Shown piece by piece: positions 10,651 to 23,499 of a stretch of 64,000 nt of DNA. The notes under the pieces were generated by a model. It had not been told where the DNA came from, searched no databases, and saw only the letters and a program-made list of their open reading frames with translations. The DNA is from Valencia hispanica. Lineage: Eukaryota; Chordata; Actinopteri; Cyprinodontiformes; Valenciidae. The stretch is taken from positions 5,146,821 to 5,210,820 of the forward strand of contig OY747713.1 in NCBI GenBank assembly GCA_963556495.2, written 5' to 3'. Position numbers and translations under genes: made by a program. Numbering within the stretch: the stretch's first letter is position 1; each line of letters begins with the position of its first letter.

Positions 10651-12650
10651 TTGCAGCGTATCAGTAAAACGTATTATCATGTCCCACTAAATAAAATCTA
10701 CCTATCTTTGCATCAAGGCCAGTAAAAGTCAATCCAAATAACCTTATCAGACTGTGAAATATAGTCCACTTTATTACTTTAATTAACCCCCTTTAATTGC
10801 AGCAAGACTAACCGGAAGTTCATTTGCACGCATCTGTTGCAATTAAATAAAATTTGGCTAATAAGTTATGTAAGCCTGCCTGTTTAACTTGCAGAGTTTA
10901 TTAGTTTTAATATAAGACATTTAGAAACATTGCAGCATGAATGATGTAGGATCTCAGAGGGAAGTGTAACCTGCATGGTGCATGATACTATAAAAACATG
11001 CAATCAGGATACTAATCCTTAACACTGCAATGACATCACTGGTTGTGATTAACCCACATTTTCCCTCACTCATCATAAACGACTCCCTCGTCACAAAAAA
11101 ATCCACAGCAGGTCTCTGCATCAAGGCCAGTGAAAGTCCAGCAAAAAATGGCTTTATGATTTCAAGGTTGCACATCCTGATACTGTTAATACACGCAACT
11201 CTAAATGTGAGGGTCGCTTCGAGCAACAAGAGGTTTGCCTGCACCCGTTTTAAAATTTTCATCCACTTAAGTTCTGTAAAAAGTCTTATTAAGTAAAACT
11301 GTAATTAGAAATACTTTTAAAAAATTTCTGTGACTAACAGGCAGGATTTAAGAAGAGAGATAATGAGAAATAAATGAAAGGATAGAAAAAAAAAAGAGGA
11401 TTTAATTTAAATTCTGAGCATTTTTTAATGGAACTCAAATATTTCAAGTTTTATTTTCATTTTAAAGTGAAACAACTCTAAACCGATGAATTATTTTCAT
11501 GAAGTACTGAGATTTATCTGTGTTAATCAGGGTTTATAACTCATTGTAATTAACGTGTTTTGAGTGCAAATGAGTAGTTATTTATATATATTGGTTACCT
11601 ATGTTATATTCATAGTGATTGATGACTGAAACTAAACAGAGGTATACGATGTTAAAAAATGTATACTTTTTACATTTGATGAATAAAAGTGATGGCTTGA
11701 TCTGGTATTTATATTTGACAGGACTGATGGACGATCCCAGATGAATAGAGCCATAATTTTTGCAGAAATATGCAAACGGAGCTTTTTACCTTCTTTATTT
11801 TACTGATTTGACAAACTAAGCATCTCAAGACCAGTTTGGACATTCGATTTCCAGTCTTCTCCAGAGATCCCAGAATCATCCCGGCCACCATCGCCGCCTT
11901 CCACTCGACTCCATTTTGTCGATGAGGGCCGAGCGAACAGTCGTGCCGACCGTGGAGAAAGATGGACGGACGCACAGATGAAAAAATGGACGGCCGGAGG
12001 GGAGGATGAGCGCCGAAGGCCACACGGCGTCCCCCCTCCTTCTTGGACTGTTTGGCTTCGGAGAGGCTGTTATCTCTCTATTTTTACGCTCCTTCCATCA
12101 ACAGACCGCCCCAGACCCACTTATGTTCACTCACCAAATGACACATGGACACACACAAACACACACAAATTACAGATGTAGACAATGAGCCGTTGCTGTG
12201 AAGCCGTTGTGAGTCATAAAGCGAGTTTGGACGCACTCTGCAACCTTTTCCAGACTCCCGTCCTGGCGTTTGGTCACGACTTATTTTCTTCATTTTGACA
12301 AACGTTTCTCTGAAAAATGCAGAACCTCGCTTTGCTTTATCTTCTGAGGACATTTTGTCTGTTTTACATTTGGCTTTATCGAATCGTTTTGGAAAACATA
12401 AAACCAAAACGATAAAGGCTACAAGCGCATCAAGGTTGCTTCTTTCAGCTGATTTTTGAATAAAAGGCATTTTCTTTCATCTCTTCGGAGCTACTTTGCT
12501 ACTTCACAGCCAAAACACCTTTAGCAACTTCAATTCTGATTGTGTGAAAGAAGTTGTTTAATGCTTTGAATCCATCTTTCAATAATTTCAGTCAGAAATG
12601 ATAAAAAAGGCTCTGAAGTAAGCACAACAGCAGGGTGAAGGCAGCAGACC
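10651..12650. other. AT-rich non-coding stretch, no gene recognised
   Basis: Repeated phrases such as GCATCAAGGCCAGT (10712 and 11120) hint at a short internal duplication. Open frames near 10954-11296 and 11709-12470 have no recognisable domain. No RNA gene or complete transposon is visible. Confidence 0.6.
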
Positions 12651-12651
12651 T

Positions 12652-12671
12652 CACACACACATACACACACA
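12652..12671. repeat. (CA)n microsatellite
   Basis: Short CA run with one TA interruption. Confidence 0.85.
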
Positions 12672-12956
12672 GAGCCACAATTACAGGCATCCAGGGCAGA
12701 GATAATTACAACAACACAGAGAACATGGGTGTGTGTCGGTGTCATTGTATGGATCAGATCCACAGGGGGTAGACTATACAATAACGACCAATTTAATGGA
12801 AAAAGTCTGTCTTTTTCTTGTTGGAATATGATTGTGTGTTCAGACTGTAACGCGACGGGGAAGTCAGCGTGACGCCATTATACTTTCCCACAGCAACAAT
12901 ACAATGAACACAATGTATGTCTTATCATTTGCACTATAATCAGGTCTTTTCTTTCG

Positions 12957-12992
<36 letters not shown>

Positions 12993-13439
12993 GAGCGCTC
13001 TGGTCTCTGAGTCCGGCAGATGAAACACAAGCTGCACGACCGCGGCGACGTTTCAACGTGCATCAACTCCCCCCTCCCCCTCGCCTGGCTGACCAACCCA
13101 CCATTTCACACCGCTGACCAGTACAAATTGGATAAGGGTCCATTCTCTCTGCACCGACACGCACAACACAAACACAACGCGCAGTCGCACACACAAAAAC
13201 AAAAAAAAGGCTCAAAATGGCTGAAATGCAGCAGTTATCGTCGGGCCTGCGGTGTGTGAAGGTACAGCAGAGGACAGGTGAGGAAAGGAAGGTGGGTTTC
13301 CTCTTCCTCGTCTCTTCATCATCAAACATCTTAAGAGATGACAGAAAATGGCTTTAGAGTCTGGATTCATAATAAGCTGGAAAAATAATAGGTGGATTTG
13401 TTTATTTGTCCAAGTGATAAACTTTACACACCTCAGCTT
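12672..13439. other. Non-coding stretch with a GT microsatellite
   Basis: Apart from the GT run at 12959-12989 no feature is recognised. The frames on both strands around 12878-13329 pass through the microsatellite and adjacent GC-rich DNA. Confidence 0.55.
12959..12989. repeat. (GT)n microsatellite
   Basis: Uninterrupted GT run of about 15 units. Confidence 0.95.
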
Positions 13440-13636
13440 CACTGAAAAAAGGAGAATCGGTGATTCAACTTAATTGGCCACATATAATCGAATTAAGTTT
13501 ATCCAAGTAAATTTATTAAGTTGTCAAGTTAAACAAATGTAAATAAATTAACTCGGATGAACCTAACTAAATTACTTGTGACCAATTAATGCAATTTATT
13601 TAAGTTGGAGCTGCATTCTTTCCCCCCCCCCCAGTG
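13440..13636. mobile_element. MITE copy 2, inverse orientation
   Basis: This copy begins CACTGAAAAAA and ends CAGTG after a cytosine run. Its interior carries the 5298-5435 family phrases on the opposite strand: TTTATCCAAGTAAATTTATTA, and AATTTATTTAAGTTGGAGCTGC near the right end. The right terminal T-run is replaced by poly-C (13622-13632), and the TA duplication of copy 1 is not intact here (CTT on the left). It is older or more altered than copy 1. Confidence 0.68.
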
Positions 13637-13689
13637 TTTTATAGCCCAAACCAGTCGTTTGCAATTATTTTCTCTCATTATTACTTTTC

Positions 13690-14590
13690 AAAAGATTGTA
13701 CTCCAAGTATTTTGAGGAGATCAATCTGTTTCACTCTTGGTGTGTGAAATATCACCTACATTTAAATGTTTCAAAAACCAAAGAGATGGTCTTTGACCCC
13801 AGAGGGTTGATGTCTCATGATCTGGTCATCATTGAGGGCAGTGTAATAAAACTGGAGGAGTCTTTTAAATATCTTGGTGTCTATGTGGATAATCTTCTTA
13901 AACGGAACATAGATTTTTTTATGCTGCAAGAGTGCTGCAGAAAAATAATGTCTTCTTTTTACAAAGCAGTATTGGAAAGTTTAATCAAATATGGAATGGT
14001 AGCTCGGTTTGGCTCGCTTACTGTTGTATGTAAAACCAAATTTGAGAAACTGTTGAGAAACGCCATGAAAATCATTGGCAGCAGAGAGCTTCCCTCTCTA
14101 CATAAGAGCTTCGAAAAGTCTGCTCTGGCGCAGCCCAAACGCATTTTAAAGGAGCCTTCTCACGTGCTACAGAGTGAGTATGAGCTCCTGCCATCAGGGA
14201 GGCGTTACCGAGCTGTGAAGTATAAAAGTAATCGATTTAGAAACTCCTTTATTCCCTATATCTGTGGCTCTTCTGAATAAGAACAGATGCAGTTAGAGAA
14301 GCATTATTGTATATGTTACATGAATGTTGTGATGAAACTCTGCTCACGGTACAATGTATAGGAGGCGTAAAATGTTATTGTTAAGTGTAGCACCACTACT
14401 GTGCATAGATGCCGGCTTTGTCTTGGGTGGGTTGTGCAAATGCGACGACTGTTGTCCTGCTTCTTATTGTTGTATACAATCATAGTTGTTTTTGTAGGAT
14501 TATATGTATAGTATTTTAATGTTGTACCCTGGCACTACAAGCCCGAGACAAATTTCCCTTGGGACAATAAAGTTTAATACAATAAAATAC
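13690..14590 (+). pseudogene. 5'-truncated LINE: ORF2 C-terminal part and 3' tail
   Basis: A frame ending at the stop at 14278-14280 encodes the C-terminal part of a non-LTR retrotransposon reverse transcriptase. WCVKYHLHLNVSKTKEM matches the post-catalytic 'W...N.L.LN..KT.EM' segment, then IKLEESFKYLGVYVDN matches the '.YLG..ID' thumb motif, and SHVLQSEYELLPSGRRYR matches the conserved C-terminal segment of L2/CR1/Rex1-type elements. The YADD catalytic box lies upstream and is missing, so the copy is 5'-truncated at about 13690. A short part of the thumb region looks deleted or garbled after KRNIDFF. The 3' UTR runs to an AATAAA-rich tail ending near 14585. It cannot mobilise itself. Confidence 0.85.
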
Positions 14591-16198
14591 AATATATAAC
14601 CTACCTCTTTGCCTCTGTCATGTCCACCTTTTTTCTTTTCATTGTCACAAACTTCTCTCGTGCCCTATTAAAGCTGTTTCATTATTTTCCAAATTCTGTT
14701 AAATTTTTCCAAAATTCCACTTTCTTCATTTTTATTTTTCCATTCCGACCATATTTATTAACCCAAAAGTGTGTAATTATGGAGTGAATGAAAAAAATGT
14801 GACAAATCAATTGCCAAAGAGACCCACATTTACTGTCATTCAGAAATATTCTCACAATTATAACAGTGATGTGGTTCAATCATTTCCCTGTCACTAAAAA
14901 CATTGTGTGCAAAACAAAGAATCTCATCTTTTTCACATTTCATAAAAGAAGATCTCCCTTTAAAAATGCTTTAGCAGAACTCAGCGCCAGAATATGTCTC
15001 ATAAAGAAACCTGGAAACAGTAAATCCTCGTGTTCACTTTCATAATGATCAGGACCATCGCTCATTTTATTTCCTAACTCTGTCCTAATCATCTCCACTG
15101 AAATAGATGAATCTCAGTGTTTTTTGTTGAGTTCTGAAGTTCCTAGAGACCTTGGAGCCCGTGAGCTGACAGAACTTATAGAAGGGTTTTTCTGATTCTT
15201 AAACGCTAAGCTAAGCTAAGCTAAGCTAAGCTAAGCTAAGCTAAGCTAAGTTTCGAGTTGTGTGTTTTTCTTATTTTATTTGTAGGACGTTGGTGTTTCA
15301 GTGAGTTATTTTCTCCATGGCTGGCCGGTTTATTTTGTCTGTGTGGAGAGGAGGGCTGACCCAACATCCACCTAACTAGGTAACAACAGGTACAGGAGCT
15401 GCAGCCGCCGAAACACTAATTGCGTTTAATTGCGTATTTCATGTTATTTGTTTAATTCCGACATTCCATCCTCCTTTTCCACTTCCCAAACTTCATAAAG
15501 CCCTACTAAGTCAATCTTTACACCGGTGGGTCTATGTAGACTACTTCTGCTGGCTTGACCAGGCAGCTTGTTGAATAGTTTGAGCACTGCTGACTGGAGG
15601 CTTGTTTATCGTTCAAGCATGAACAAAAACAAAAAAGTCCCTGTGCCTCTTGAAGCCCCCCTCCCCCCCCCGACCATCAAGCTTAGTCACAATAGTCCTC
15701 ATTAGTTGGGGTTTGGGTTACATACAAATATAATGTAAGAATATTTGAGTGATTAAATGCTTAGAATAAAAAAAAATAAACATAACGCTCAATAAAAACC
15801 TAGAATACACACTGCAGTTCATAATAAAACAATACCAAAAAGTGATACTGGTGATCATTAATGATAAGATAGTTGGTCTTTCTATTTTTTGAGGCTATAT
15901 AAAAAAAAAAAAAAGAAGCTATTTAAAATTAGCATTCACAGGCAATTCTTAACACCTCCCACATCATGCAATCACTTATTATCAAGGAAACAGGCATTAA
16001 AGTCTGAATTTGGAACTGGCTCTTAGGGCTAACACTTTAATGAGTGCAAACAGCGAACAGAATTTAAAGTCAGATATAAACCCAGAGAGCTAAAAGCTTA
16101 GATACAAATTCTTTATCATAAAAGACACTTAATTTTGTTTTTTATGTTGACATTGCATTTTTGTCTGACTCTTTGAAAATATTGTGGTATGTGGGTCT
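14591..16198. other. Non-coding stretch with a CTAAG array
   Basis: AT-rich DNA with the pentamer array at 15206-15250 and a poly-C run near 15661-15670. No gene or recognised transposon. Confidence 0.6.
15206..15250. repeat. (CTAAG)9 pentanucleotide array
   Basis: Nine perfect CTAAG units in 45 bp. Perfect arrays of this length are usually polymorphic. Confidence 0.96.
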
Positions 16199-16579
16199 AT
16201 AGAAAGTTCTCTTATATCGGATCTTCTGTTCCTTCTGTGTTCTGCTCTGTCTTCTCAAACCCCCAGACGGTCGTGGCAGATGGCCGCTCCTACTGAGCCT
16301 GGTTCTGTTGGAGGTTTCTTCCTGTTAAAGGGGAGTTTTTCCTCCATCTGGTTACATGCTTGCTCAGTATGAGGGATTGCTGAAGGATTGCTGTGGTTGG
16401 AAATCTGCCCAACCTCACGCCAATGACTGACGCAATCTGCTGGGATTCCTTAAATAGGAAACTTTTTAACTGATTGGAATGTTTGTATAATTGTATTGAA
16501 ATGACTTCTTGTTAAGTGCCTTGAGATGACATCTGTTGTGAATTGGCGCTATATAAATAAACTGAATTGAATTGAATTA
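16199..16579 (+). mobile_element. Dispersed repeat, LINE/SINE 3' tail family (copy 1)
   Basis: This segment matches 23088-23486 almost throughout, with shared phrases such as CCAGACGGTCGTGGCAGATG, GGAGGTTTCTTCCTGTTAAA and TGAATTGGCGCTATATAAAT. It ends in a (GAATT)n tail, a sign of target-primed reverse transcription. Compared with copy 2 it lacks about 20 bp near 16350 and about 15 bp near 16405. Copy 2 is preceded by a LINE ORF2 C-terminus, so I infer this is the 3' UTR of the same LINE. Confidence 0.85.
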
Positions 16580-19500
16580 AATGTGAGGGAATGAAAAATA
16601 TTTAATGGGACATCCAGAGATGAGCTCCCGGTGCGAATAGTCCATGTTTACTGGGATCGAGAGGGGTGGAATTCACAGTGTTGGGATACGTCAGGACAGG
16701 GTTATATAACCATCTGGTTCATTTTCATACTAAACGATCAACTTACCATCTCTGAGTGGAATTTCAAAGCTCAGACAATTATTAGCCACGCTAATCACAA
16801 AACAGGTCATGCTGCCATTTTCAGGTATCAGCTTTAGGGAGCTTCATGCATCTGATGTGCCGAGGAAAGAGTGTTGGAATCTATTTTTTAAATATTAAAT
16901 TCATTTTAGAAAACCAGCTTAGATTTGGCTCAAACTGGGCTGTATTTGTACTGAATTAACATGATCAGAATAGGGTAAAATTAGATTTTAATGGACTGTA
17001 TTCAAGTGTTGTAACATGTCTGTTAAGAGTCTTGACAAGATTTTTGCTTTACACTGATTCTGTAATTCCTGGCCAATCTCAATTTGAGGTTTTCTTCGAG
17101 GTCTGATTTTATTTTCTAAGTACTCCACCATAAAAATAAAAACAAAATATGCACTCCAGGATATTTTAAAGTGGTTTTTGAAAGCAACAGCTGGACTAAC
17201 AGTATCAAATAAAAAAATGTCAATGTCAAAAAAATGTCAATCAAATAAAAAAATGTCAAAAGGAAAACCTCAGAATACACCAACATGCTGTGTTTTGATG
17301 CTTTATGGACCAAAATCAGTGGGAGTTCTTTGTTCTAATTTACATATTAAAACAAGAAATCAGGTTTTTCAGTATTTTACCATCCGATCGCTGATTAAAT
17401 GTGCTGAATTGATTGGTGCAGCTTTGTTGTAGCATTCTATAATTTCCAAACAGCCTCCTTAAGCCCTTTCACAAAGTTAATTGGTCATATTATCCCTTTG
17501 ATTGCCGTCTATGTGTGGAAATTATAGTTTCTTGAGTTTAAACAGTTCTGTAGTATCTGACCTCGTCTACTTTCTTCCGTTACTCATGTGTCTCCACAGC
17601 TTTCTGACCTTACAGCCGATGTAACCTTAAATATTTCTGCACCTCAAGGATGTTGCCATGAAACCCAAATGATTGGGAGGGAGCTTTTTAAATCTCAGAT
17701 CATTATGTGGAGCTGTATGTAACTCTCAGCTTCATATGGAACTGTGTAATTACAGTGTGCCCCCCCCCCCCCGGAGTCACCAGTTGTGTGGATTCCTGGC
17801 TGCACGCTGTGTGGGGCTCACATGTTTGCCTTCATGAGTCGGTCTGCTCTGCTGTGTCAAACCCCACATGAGAAATGAAAGGTGATTCATGTGCTTTCTC
17901 TTTTATGCATTTAGTTTTATTTTCATCTGGGGGGAAAAAGGAGATCTTTATTTTGTTTTTGAACCCATTTTGCAGAGATAGAGGAGCTGAAACAGGTGAA
18001 GGTTTAACCACATATATTCTAAAACACAATTACCCTAAATGATACTGGAATAAATATGTTGAAAAAGGAGTTAACATGCTGGCTTATAAAACTGTATAAA
18101 TGAATCTGTTTTAACCTATATGAATTCTGCACTGACTGATGCTCATTGACAGCAGAATAAATGTGTTTTATTTGAATTCAATGCTCTTATCCTAGGCTTA
18201 ATAAAAACCCAGGACGACCCTCCTAAACCTGAGAACCATCCTCGGGTTTTATTCTCGTGTCGTATTTATACGCTGCGCCGCATATTTTTTTATTACAATA
18301 GCTGATTCTTTGTGCTTGATCTGATAGTTTGGATCACTGCTGTGTGTAGGTTTATATTTATAGAGCTCCCTCTCAAGGAGAGAGAAATAAAGGAAATACA
18401 GAAAATTTATTTATTAATTTACCAGAATTAAAAAAATTACGCTGTAGTGCTTTTTTGATGATAAAACCTTCCTAAGGTATATTTTCTGGTCCAAACATTT
18501 TGGGTTTGCGTTCATCTTTTTGCTTAAATGTTATTTACTAACTTTAAACTCTGTTTATTGTGATCATTTCAGCCATTAGAAACGATTAGATCAGCTATGG
18601 GTTTCACACAGTAGCATAAAGTGCTGTAAAATGAACAGATATATTAAAGGCGTTGATGTTTTGTACAATTTTTACTTCTCTGTGTACAAAAACAAGCGGT
18701 TTTATATGAAGATGCATCATATTCTAAAAATATTGCCACAAAAAATTGCAGAATTTGTTGCAGGTTTATACTTTAATGGATATGTTTTCTAAAAATAATT
18801 AATTGAATAAATATCAACAGATATTCAACACAAGTTCATATGAAGATAAATAAATGAATGAAATCAACTAAATGGCAATTAATTATTCCAACAGGAGGTG
18901 AAATATTACAATCATTGCAGATTATTTAGGGATGAAAGCCACAGTTATGGTTCTGTATGGTGATGTTAACTTTTTATTTTTTCCTGAATTGAATTTATGC
19001 TGTGATGCAATATTAATAAAAATAATTTTCTTTAATAAAATAATATAAAAAATCATAGAATGCCTCAAAATATCCTAATAACATTAAAGTAGTAATTGCA
19101 AAACAACACAAGCCAGTGAGTATTTTTAAGAAAGGCATAAGAAATAGAGTAAATCTCACTGCTAAGAAGCAAGAAAACCAATATGGTTCTTTAAATTACT
19201 AATACCAGCCAGCTCAAACTGTTAGCTGCTAAATGAGACGCTGGTTCTCAACCTAAACCTGATTTCTTCAGAAAAATGTCTCCCACATTTTTAACCCTTT
19301 ATTAAAAAGAACATTAAAATGGGATTAAAATGTCACAGAAAAATGTTTGTGTGAATAAATCAGAGGCAGGGGATGATGTAAGTAAATCTACTGTTAAAAA
19401 ATAAAAATAAAGTAGAAATGGAGTGGTGTAAGATTTTATCCAGTATTTGTGGAGAAAAACGAGATCCTGAGGGTGTTGGATCAACTTCATATGTGTTATT

Positions 19501-19854
19501 AGCTTGGATAATGTGGTTTCATCTGGTTTTGCTGTTTTAACTCATCTATGTTACTTTGTTTTAAAGATGAATTTATTATAAGGTTATTTTTGGTGGTTTC
19601 TGCAGAACCAAAAAAGAATTATAGTAGCTTTTAGATTTTAAATTAATCTATTTTAAACTGTTAAAGAAAAAAGTAATTTCTATACACGAGATAAAAAAGA
19701 AGCAAGTAATTCAGTAGATCCTAGGAGTTAGAATAAATTTGAACATTTACATATCCGTAAATTTGTATAACGGAGTTTGTTTATGCAGCAGAAGCCAGCC
19801 ATGTGGCCCAGAGTGTTTACATTTGTTGACAGGGGCACACAGGGTTATATCTCA
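16580..19854. other. AT-rich non-coding stretch, no gene recognised
   Basis: Three kilobases of AT-rich DNA with a poly-C run at 17761-17772. Frames of 60-85 codons occur at chance frequency and show no domains. Phrases about CAATGTCAAAAAAATGTCAA near 17219-17250 are a short imperfect tandem repeat. Confidence 0.6.
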
Positions 19855-20300
19855 CGGTAATCAATGAACAAGGGAACGAGAGGAGGAGGGGGGAGGAAGG
19901 GGATGGAGGAGGGAGGGAGGATAAAAATCGGTAAGGAAAGCAGGTTATCTCCTGTCATTAATGGAGGGATTCCCGCGTGGGAGGTGGGGAGGGAGGGGGA
20001 TTGGGTAGCGTAAGGGAAAGACTTGGATTTATTGAGAAAAAAAAACACAGCGTGTTTGGCATGAAGAGAAAGCAGACAATTATCTATATTGATTAAAGCC
20101 AGCCAGCCAGCGCGGAGAAGACAGAAAACTATGGCTGGATCAATAGCAAGGGAGGAATGTAGGGCAGAGGAAGGAGGGGATATGCGCAGACAGACGGGAC
20201 GGGGATAGAGCTTCGGAAACGGACGGGGCAGGACGGGTTCGGAATATTAGAGGTGGAAAACCGGACGAAGGAAGACGAGGATGAAGATGTCTGTCCAGAA
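19855..20300. other. Purine-rich (GA/GGA) block
   Basis: The + strand is strongly purine-biased at 19865-19925 and 20120-20290, with GGAGGAGGGGGGAGGAAGGG-like text. An interrupted segment at 19940-20110 has more balanced composition and a GATTAAAGCC core. Long purine tracts can take up triplex structure. Pyrimidine frames on the minus strand here are low-complexity and not genes. Confidence 0.45.
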
Positions 20301-20824
20301 ATCTCAGTGAGGAACGAGGTCAATGGATTCGTCAGACTGGCGGGCGAAGTGTTAATGAAGATGGCAGCTGGGTAACTGATGACTCGGCGTGTAGTTTGTG
20401 ATCAGTAGGAGCAACTGTAGCACAAGGCGATCGGATTTAATGAAGAACAACTAAACAAGAGGCAGAGCAGCAGGGTAGCTCACCTTGGTTTGGATATCTT
20501 AACGACCTCTCCGTGACTTTACTCCAATCTAATTAAACTCCCCATCACCCAAAAATGACCCAGGCACCGTTAGCTCTGCTTGGAGTGTTAATTGGTGCCA
20601 TTTACAGTTACCATGAAAGCAGGACTCCTGAAGTTGGAGGATGGTCGTTAAACAAATATCTTAAATTAGGAAAAGTAGAAATACTTATACCTTTTTTTAA
20701 AATATGTGTCTGGAAGATAAGGTTATTTAATTACATCCAAACAATAAAACCTAACCTTGTTTTACTCTGTAAACAAAAAACTGTCTGTTTTAACCCCCTC
20801 TGGTTGAAATGAGCTATCTAGCAT
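20301..20824. other. Non-coding stretch, nothing recognised
   Basis: No domain or repeat recognised. One frame at 20555-20812 has no similarity I can name. Confidence 0.55.
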
Positions 20825-21300
20825 CTTTGAAATCAGTCTGGGGAACGATTGTCCCACTCATAACTTTCAGCTCTGAGATGTTAGAGAAGTTTCTTTCATA
20901 TGCAGTCTGGTTCAAGTCACCCAATAGCATCTCAATGAAGTGAAGATCTGGACTTTGACTAGGACGTTCCCTTCCTCTATTCTCAGTCAGTCTTTGGGGG
21001 ATTTACTGGTCACATTTTCCTCAAACATCCTCTGATAAATGCTAGTTTTATGGAGACTTGGTAAGGTCGTGCAGCAGTAAACCATGACACTTCCACCTCC
21101 ATGCTTCACAGCTGAGTTTAGGTCATTGTCCTGCAGTATTTGCCCTATTAAAAACACGTCTGGCCAACTTCAATCTGGCTTTTTGTGTTTTTCTTTGAGA
21201 GCAAAGGCTTCCTTCTTGCGAGTCTCCCACGGGAGCCAAACCTGTGCAGTCTCCTTTATTTTCACTTTCACATCAGCAGCAGCGAGAGTCCGACGTTGGA
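20825..21300 (-). pseudogene. Tc1-like transposase remnant
   Basis: On the minus strand, and across several frames, the DNA decodes to Tc1 signatures. VKHGGGSVMV lies near 21095-21125, a SQSPDLNFIEMLW-like stretch lies near 20925-20960, and TAYERNFSNISELK-like text follows. Multiple stops and frameshifts and loss of the inverted repeats show it is long dead. It belongs to a different Tc1 subfamily from the near-complete copy at 26642-28228. Confidence 0.72.
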
Positions 21301-22704
21301 GATGATATGTTAGGGTTTTTGGAGGCTTCCTTAAATATTCAGATCAGAACAGAGGAAGCCTCCCACATATATTGATGTTATAATCAAGAGCACCTGAAGT
21401 AATAATAGTGTATTTATTTAGCAATTTTTTAATAGAAAATAATGTGAGGATGTCCTAATTCATTCCTCACCAGAAACATAACTTTTTAAATTGAGTTCAA
21501 CTAAAGCTTAAAAATGTCTAATCTTCACTTTTAATTTTTTCGTTTTATTACAGAAAATTTTCAGTGTTCTTAAAAATGTATATTAAATATGTCCCAATGT
21601 ATAAACATAGAACAGTATGTCCTGATTTTTATTTTTCAATAACTACAGCTACGTCCAAGCTAAATAGAGTAATGGTGTACCAATCTGACTTCTAGTTCAA
21701 AATAAACAATGCAAAACGACATTTTAGGTCTATGAATCCATCACAATTTAATCGTATAAAATGCAGAGCTAAAAGTAATGGAAGAGGAAAAAATGTAGGG
21801 ATAGAAAACCTGAATTTAAATTCTTCTTTTGACTACTGAGCAAAGTGTTTAGATGCATTAATATTTCAATGCTATATTAGTTTAAAACTTTCGCTTCATT
21901 TCACCTTAGTATACAATGCTCAACTAATTTCATTAGGATCAGGACCAAACGTGCAACAGAAGTCCCTCTATCAACATATTTAATGTTAAAGGCAGTAGAA
22001 TAATCATTTTCTGTTTAAAAAATACGTTCCTCCAAAGAAACGCGTACAGCAATCGTCGCATTGAATCAAAAAGACCTCACCTGCAAGAAACTACAGCTGA
22101 GAATATTGCAGCTGCATCTGGATCATTTAGAGCTTCGAGCTAAAGACCTTCAGCTGCAGTGAAGAAGACTTCAGGATGTCCAAAAAGGTCCAGAAAGCTC
22201 CAGAGGGTTGGACTACAGCATTGTGTTGACACCAGTACCAGGGGGTAACAGTAGCAGCAGGTGGATGTGGGTGCATCTACGTGCGGTGAGGTTAAGACTT
22301 TTGGACAACAGCAAAGAAGTCTCTTCTGTCCAGGAAAAACATCGTAGACAGACTGAAGGAAGGACAAGGCCTTAAAAGCCTTAAAAACAGAGAATGCTTT
22401 AATTATTCTTCACAGAAACATGTAAAAAAAAAAACCCAAGATAAAACAACATTTGGTGGGCGTTCCAGTTGAGTTTTCCTCCTCGGAGGCCGGAATTTCA
22501 GAGTTCCCACTACAAATGGAAAGCCCCATATCTTCCAAGGCAATTTAGCCAAACAACCAAGCTAATAAACTAGCAATGGCTAGCTGATTCAAGCTAGCCG
22601 TACCCGACGAAGTCATCAACCAGTAAACTACTGTGGACCATCCACAAACACTAAGAAATTTAATAGTTCAACAAATACATCTTACTATACATTAAAGCTA
22701 CATT
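21301..22704. other. Non-coding stretch, no gene recognised
   Basis: AT-rich DNA. A segment at about 22075-22380 (AAGACCTTCAGCTGCAGTGA onward, with GACTTTTGGACAACAGC and AAAAACATCGTAGACAGACT phrases) reads like a decayed dispersed repeat seen in other teleosts, but I cannot name the family with confidence. Confidence 0.5.
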
Positions 22705-23486
22705 GTTTAAGAACTTCTCCCATCTAGGCCAGGCTTAAAACTTTCCTTTTTGATAAAGCTTATAGTTAGAGTGGCTAAGGTCATCCTGAGCTATCTCTGT
22801 AGTTATGCTGCTATAGGCTTAGACTGCTGGAGGACAGACTTACCAATTTTCTTCAATCTGCTACTTCCTTTTCTCCTACTACTCTCCAGTTGTATTACAG
22901 TACATTCTGTTATTTCGACTGTTAACTTTGTTTTCTCTCAGTGTTTTTCTCTCCATAGAAGACATACCTGGTCTGGTATCCTGCTTGGCTGCAATGCCCT
23001 GTTGGACGGGGGGCATCGACTGGGATGATGCTCCCAGTAACTGAACATCCACTGTGTCCTGTTATCAACTTTTTACTTTCTGTAACATAGAAAGTTCTCT
23101 TATATCAGATCCTCTGTTCCTTCTGTGTTTCTGCTCTGTCTTCTCAAACCCCCAGACGGTCGTGGCAGATGGCCGCTCCTACTGAGCCTGGTTCTGTTGG
23201 AGGTTTCTTCCTGTTAAAGGGGAGTTTTTCCTCTCCACCGTCGCTACATGCTTGCTCAGTATGAGGGATTGCTGAAGGATTGCTGTGGTTGGAAAGTCTG
23301 CATCAACGGGGCCCAACCTCACGCCAATGACTGACGCAATCTGCTGGGATTCCTTAAATAGGAAACTTTTTAACTGATTGGAATGTTTGTATAAATGTAT
23401 TGAAATGACTTCTTGTTAAGTGCCTTGAGATGACATCTGTTGTGAATTGGCGCTATATAAATAAACTGAATTGAATTGAATTGAAT
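22705..23486 (+). mobile_element. LINE 3' end: ORF2 C-terminus plus 3' UTR and (GAATT)n tail (copy 2)
   Basis: A frame at 22731-22769 encodes RLKTFLFDKAYS followed by a stop, the C-terminal signature of a large class of fish LINEs. The 3' UTR that follows contains the same block as 16199-16579 (from 23088) and ends in (GAATT)n. Everything 5' of the last dozen codons is missing, as expected for 5' truncation during target-primed reverse transcription. Confidence 0.82.
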
Positions 23487-23499
23487 CTAGCGGTGAAAC

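Noticed and set aside
13690..14590. Host gene with reverse-transcriptase-like domain
   Set aside because: 5'-truncated, lacks the catalytic YxDD segment and ends in a LINE-type A-rich tail.
15206..15250. Regulatory array of CTAAG sites
   Set aside because: A perfect pentamer run is sufficiently explained as a microsatellite.
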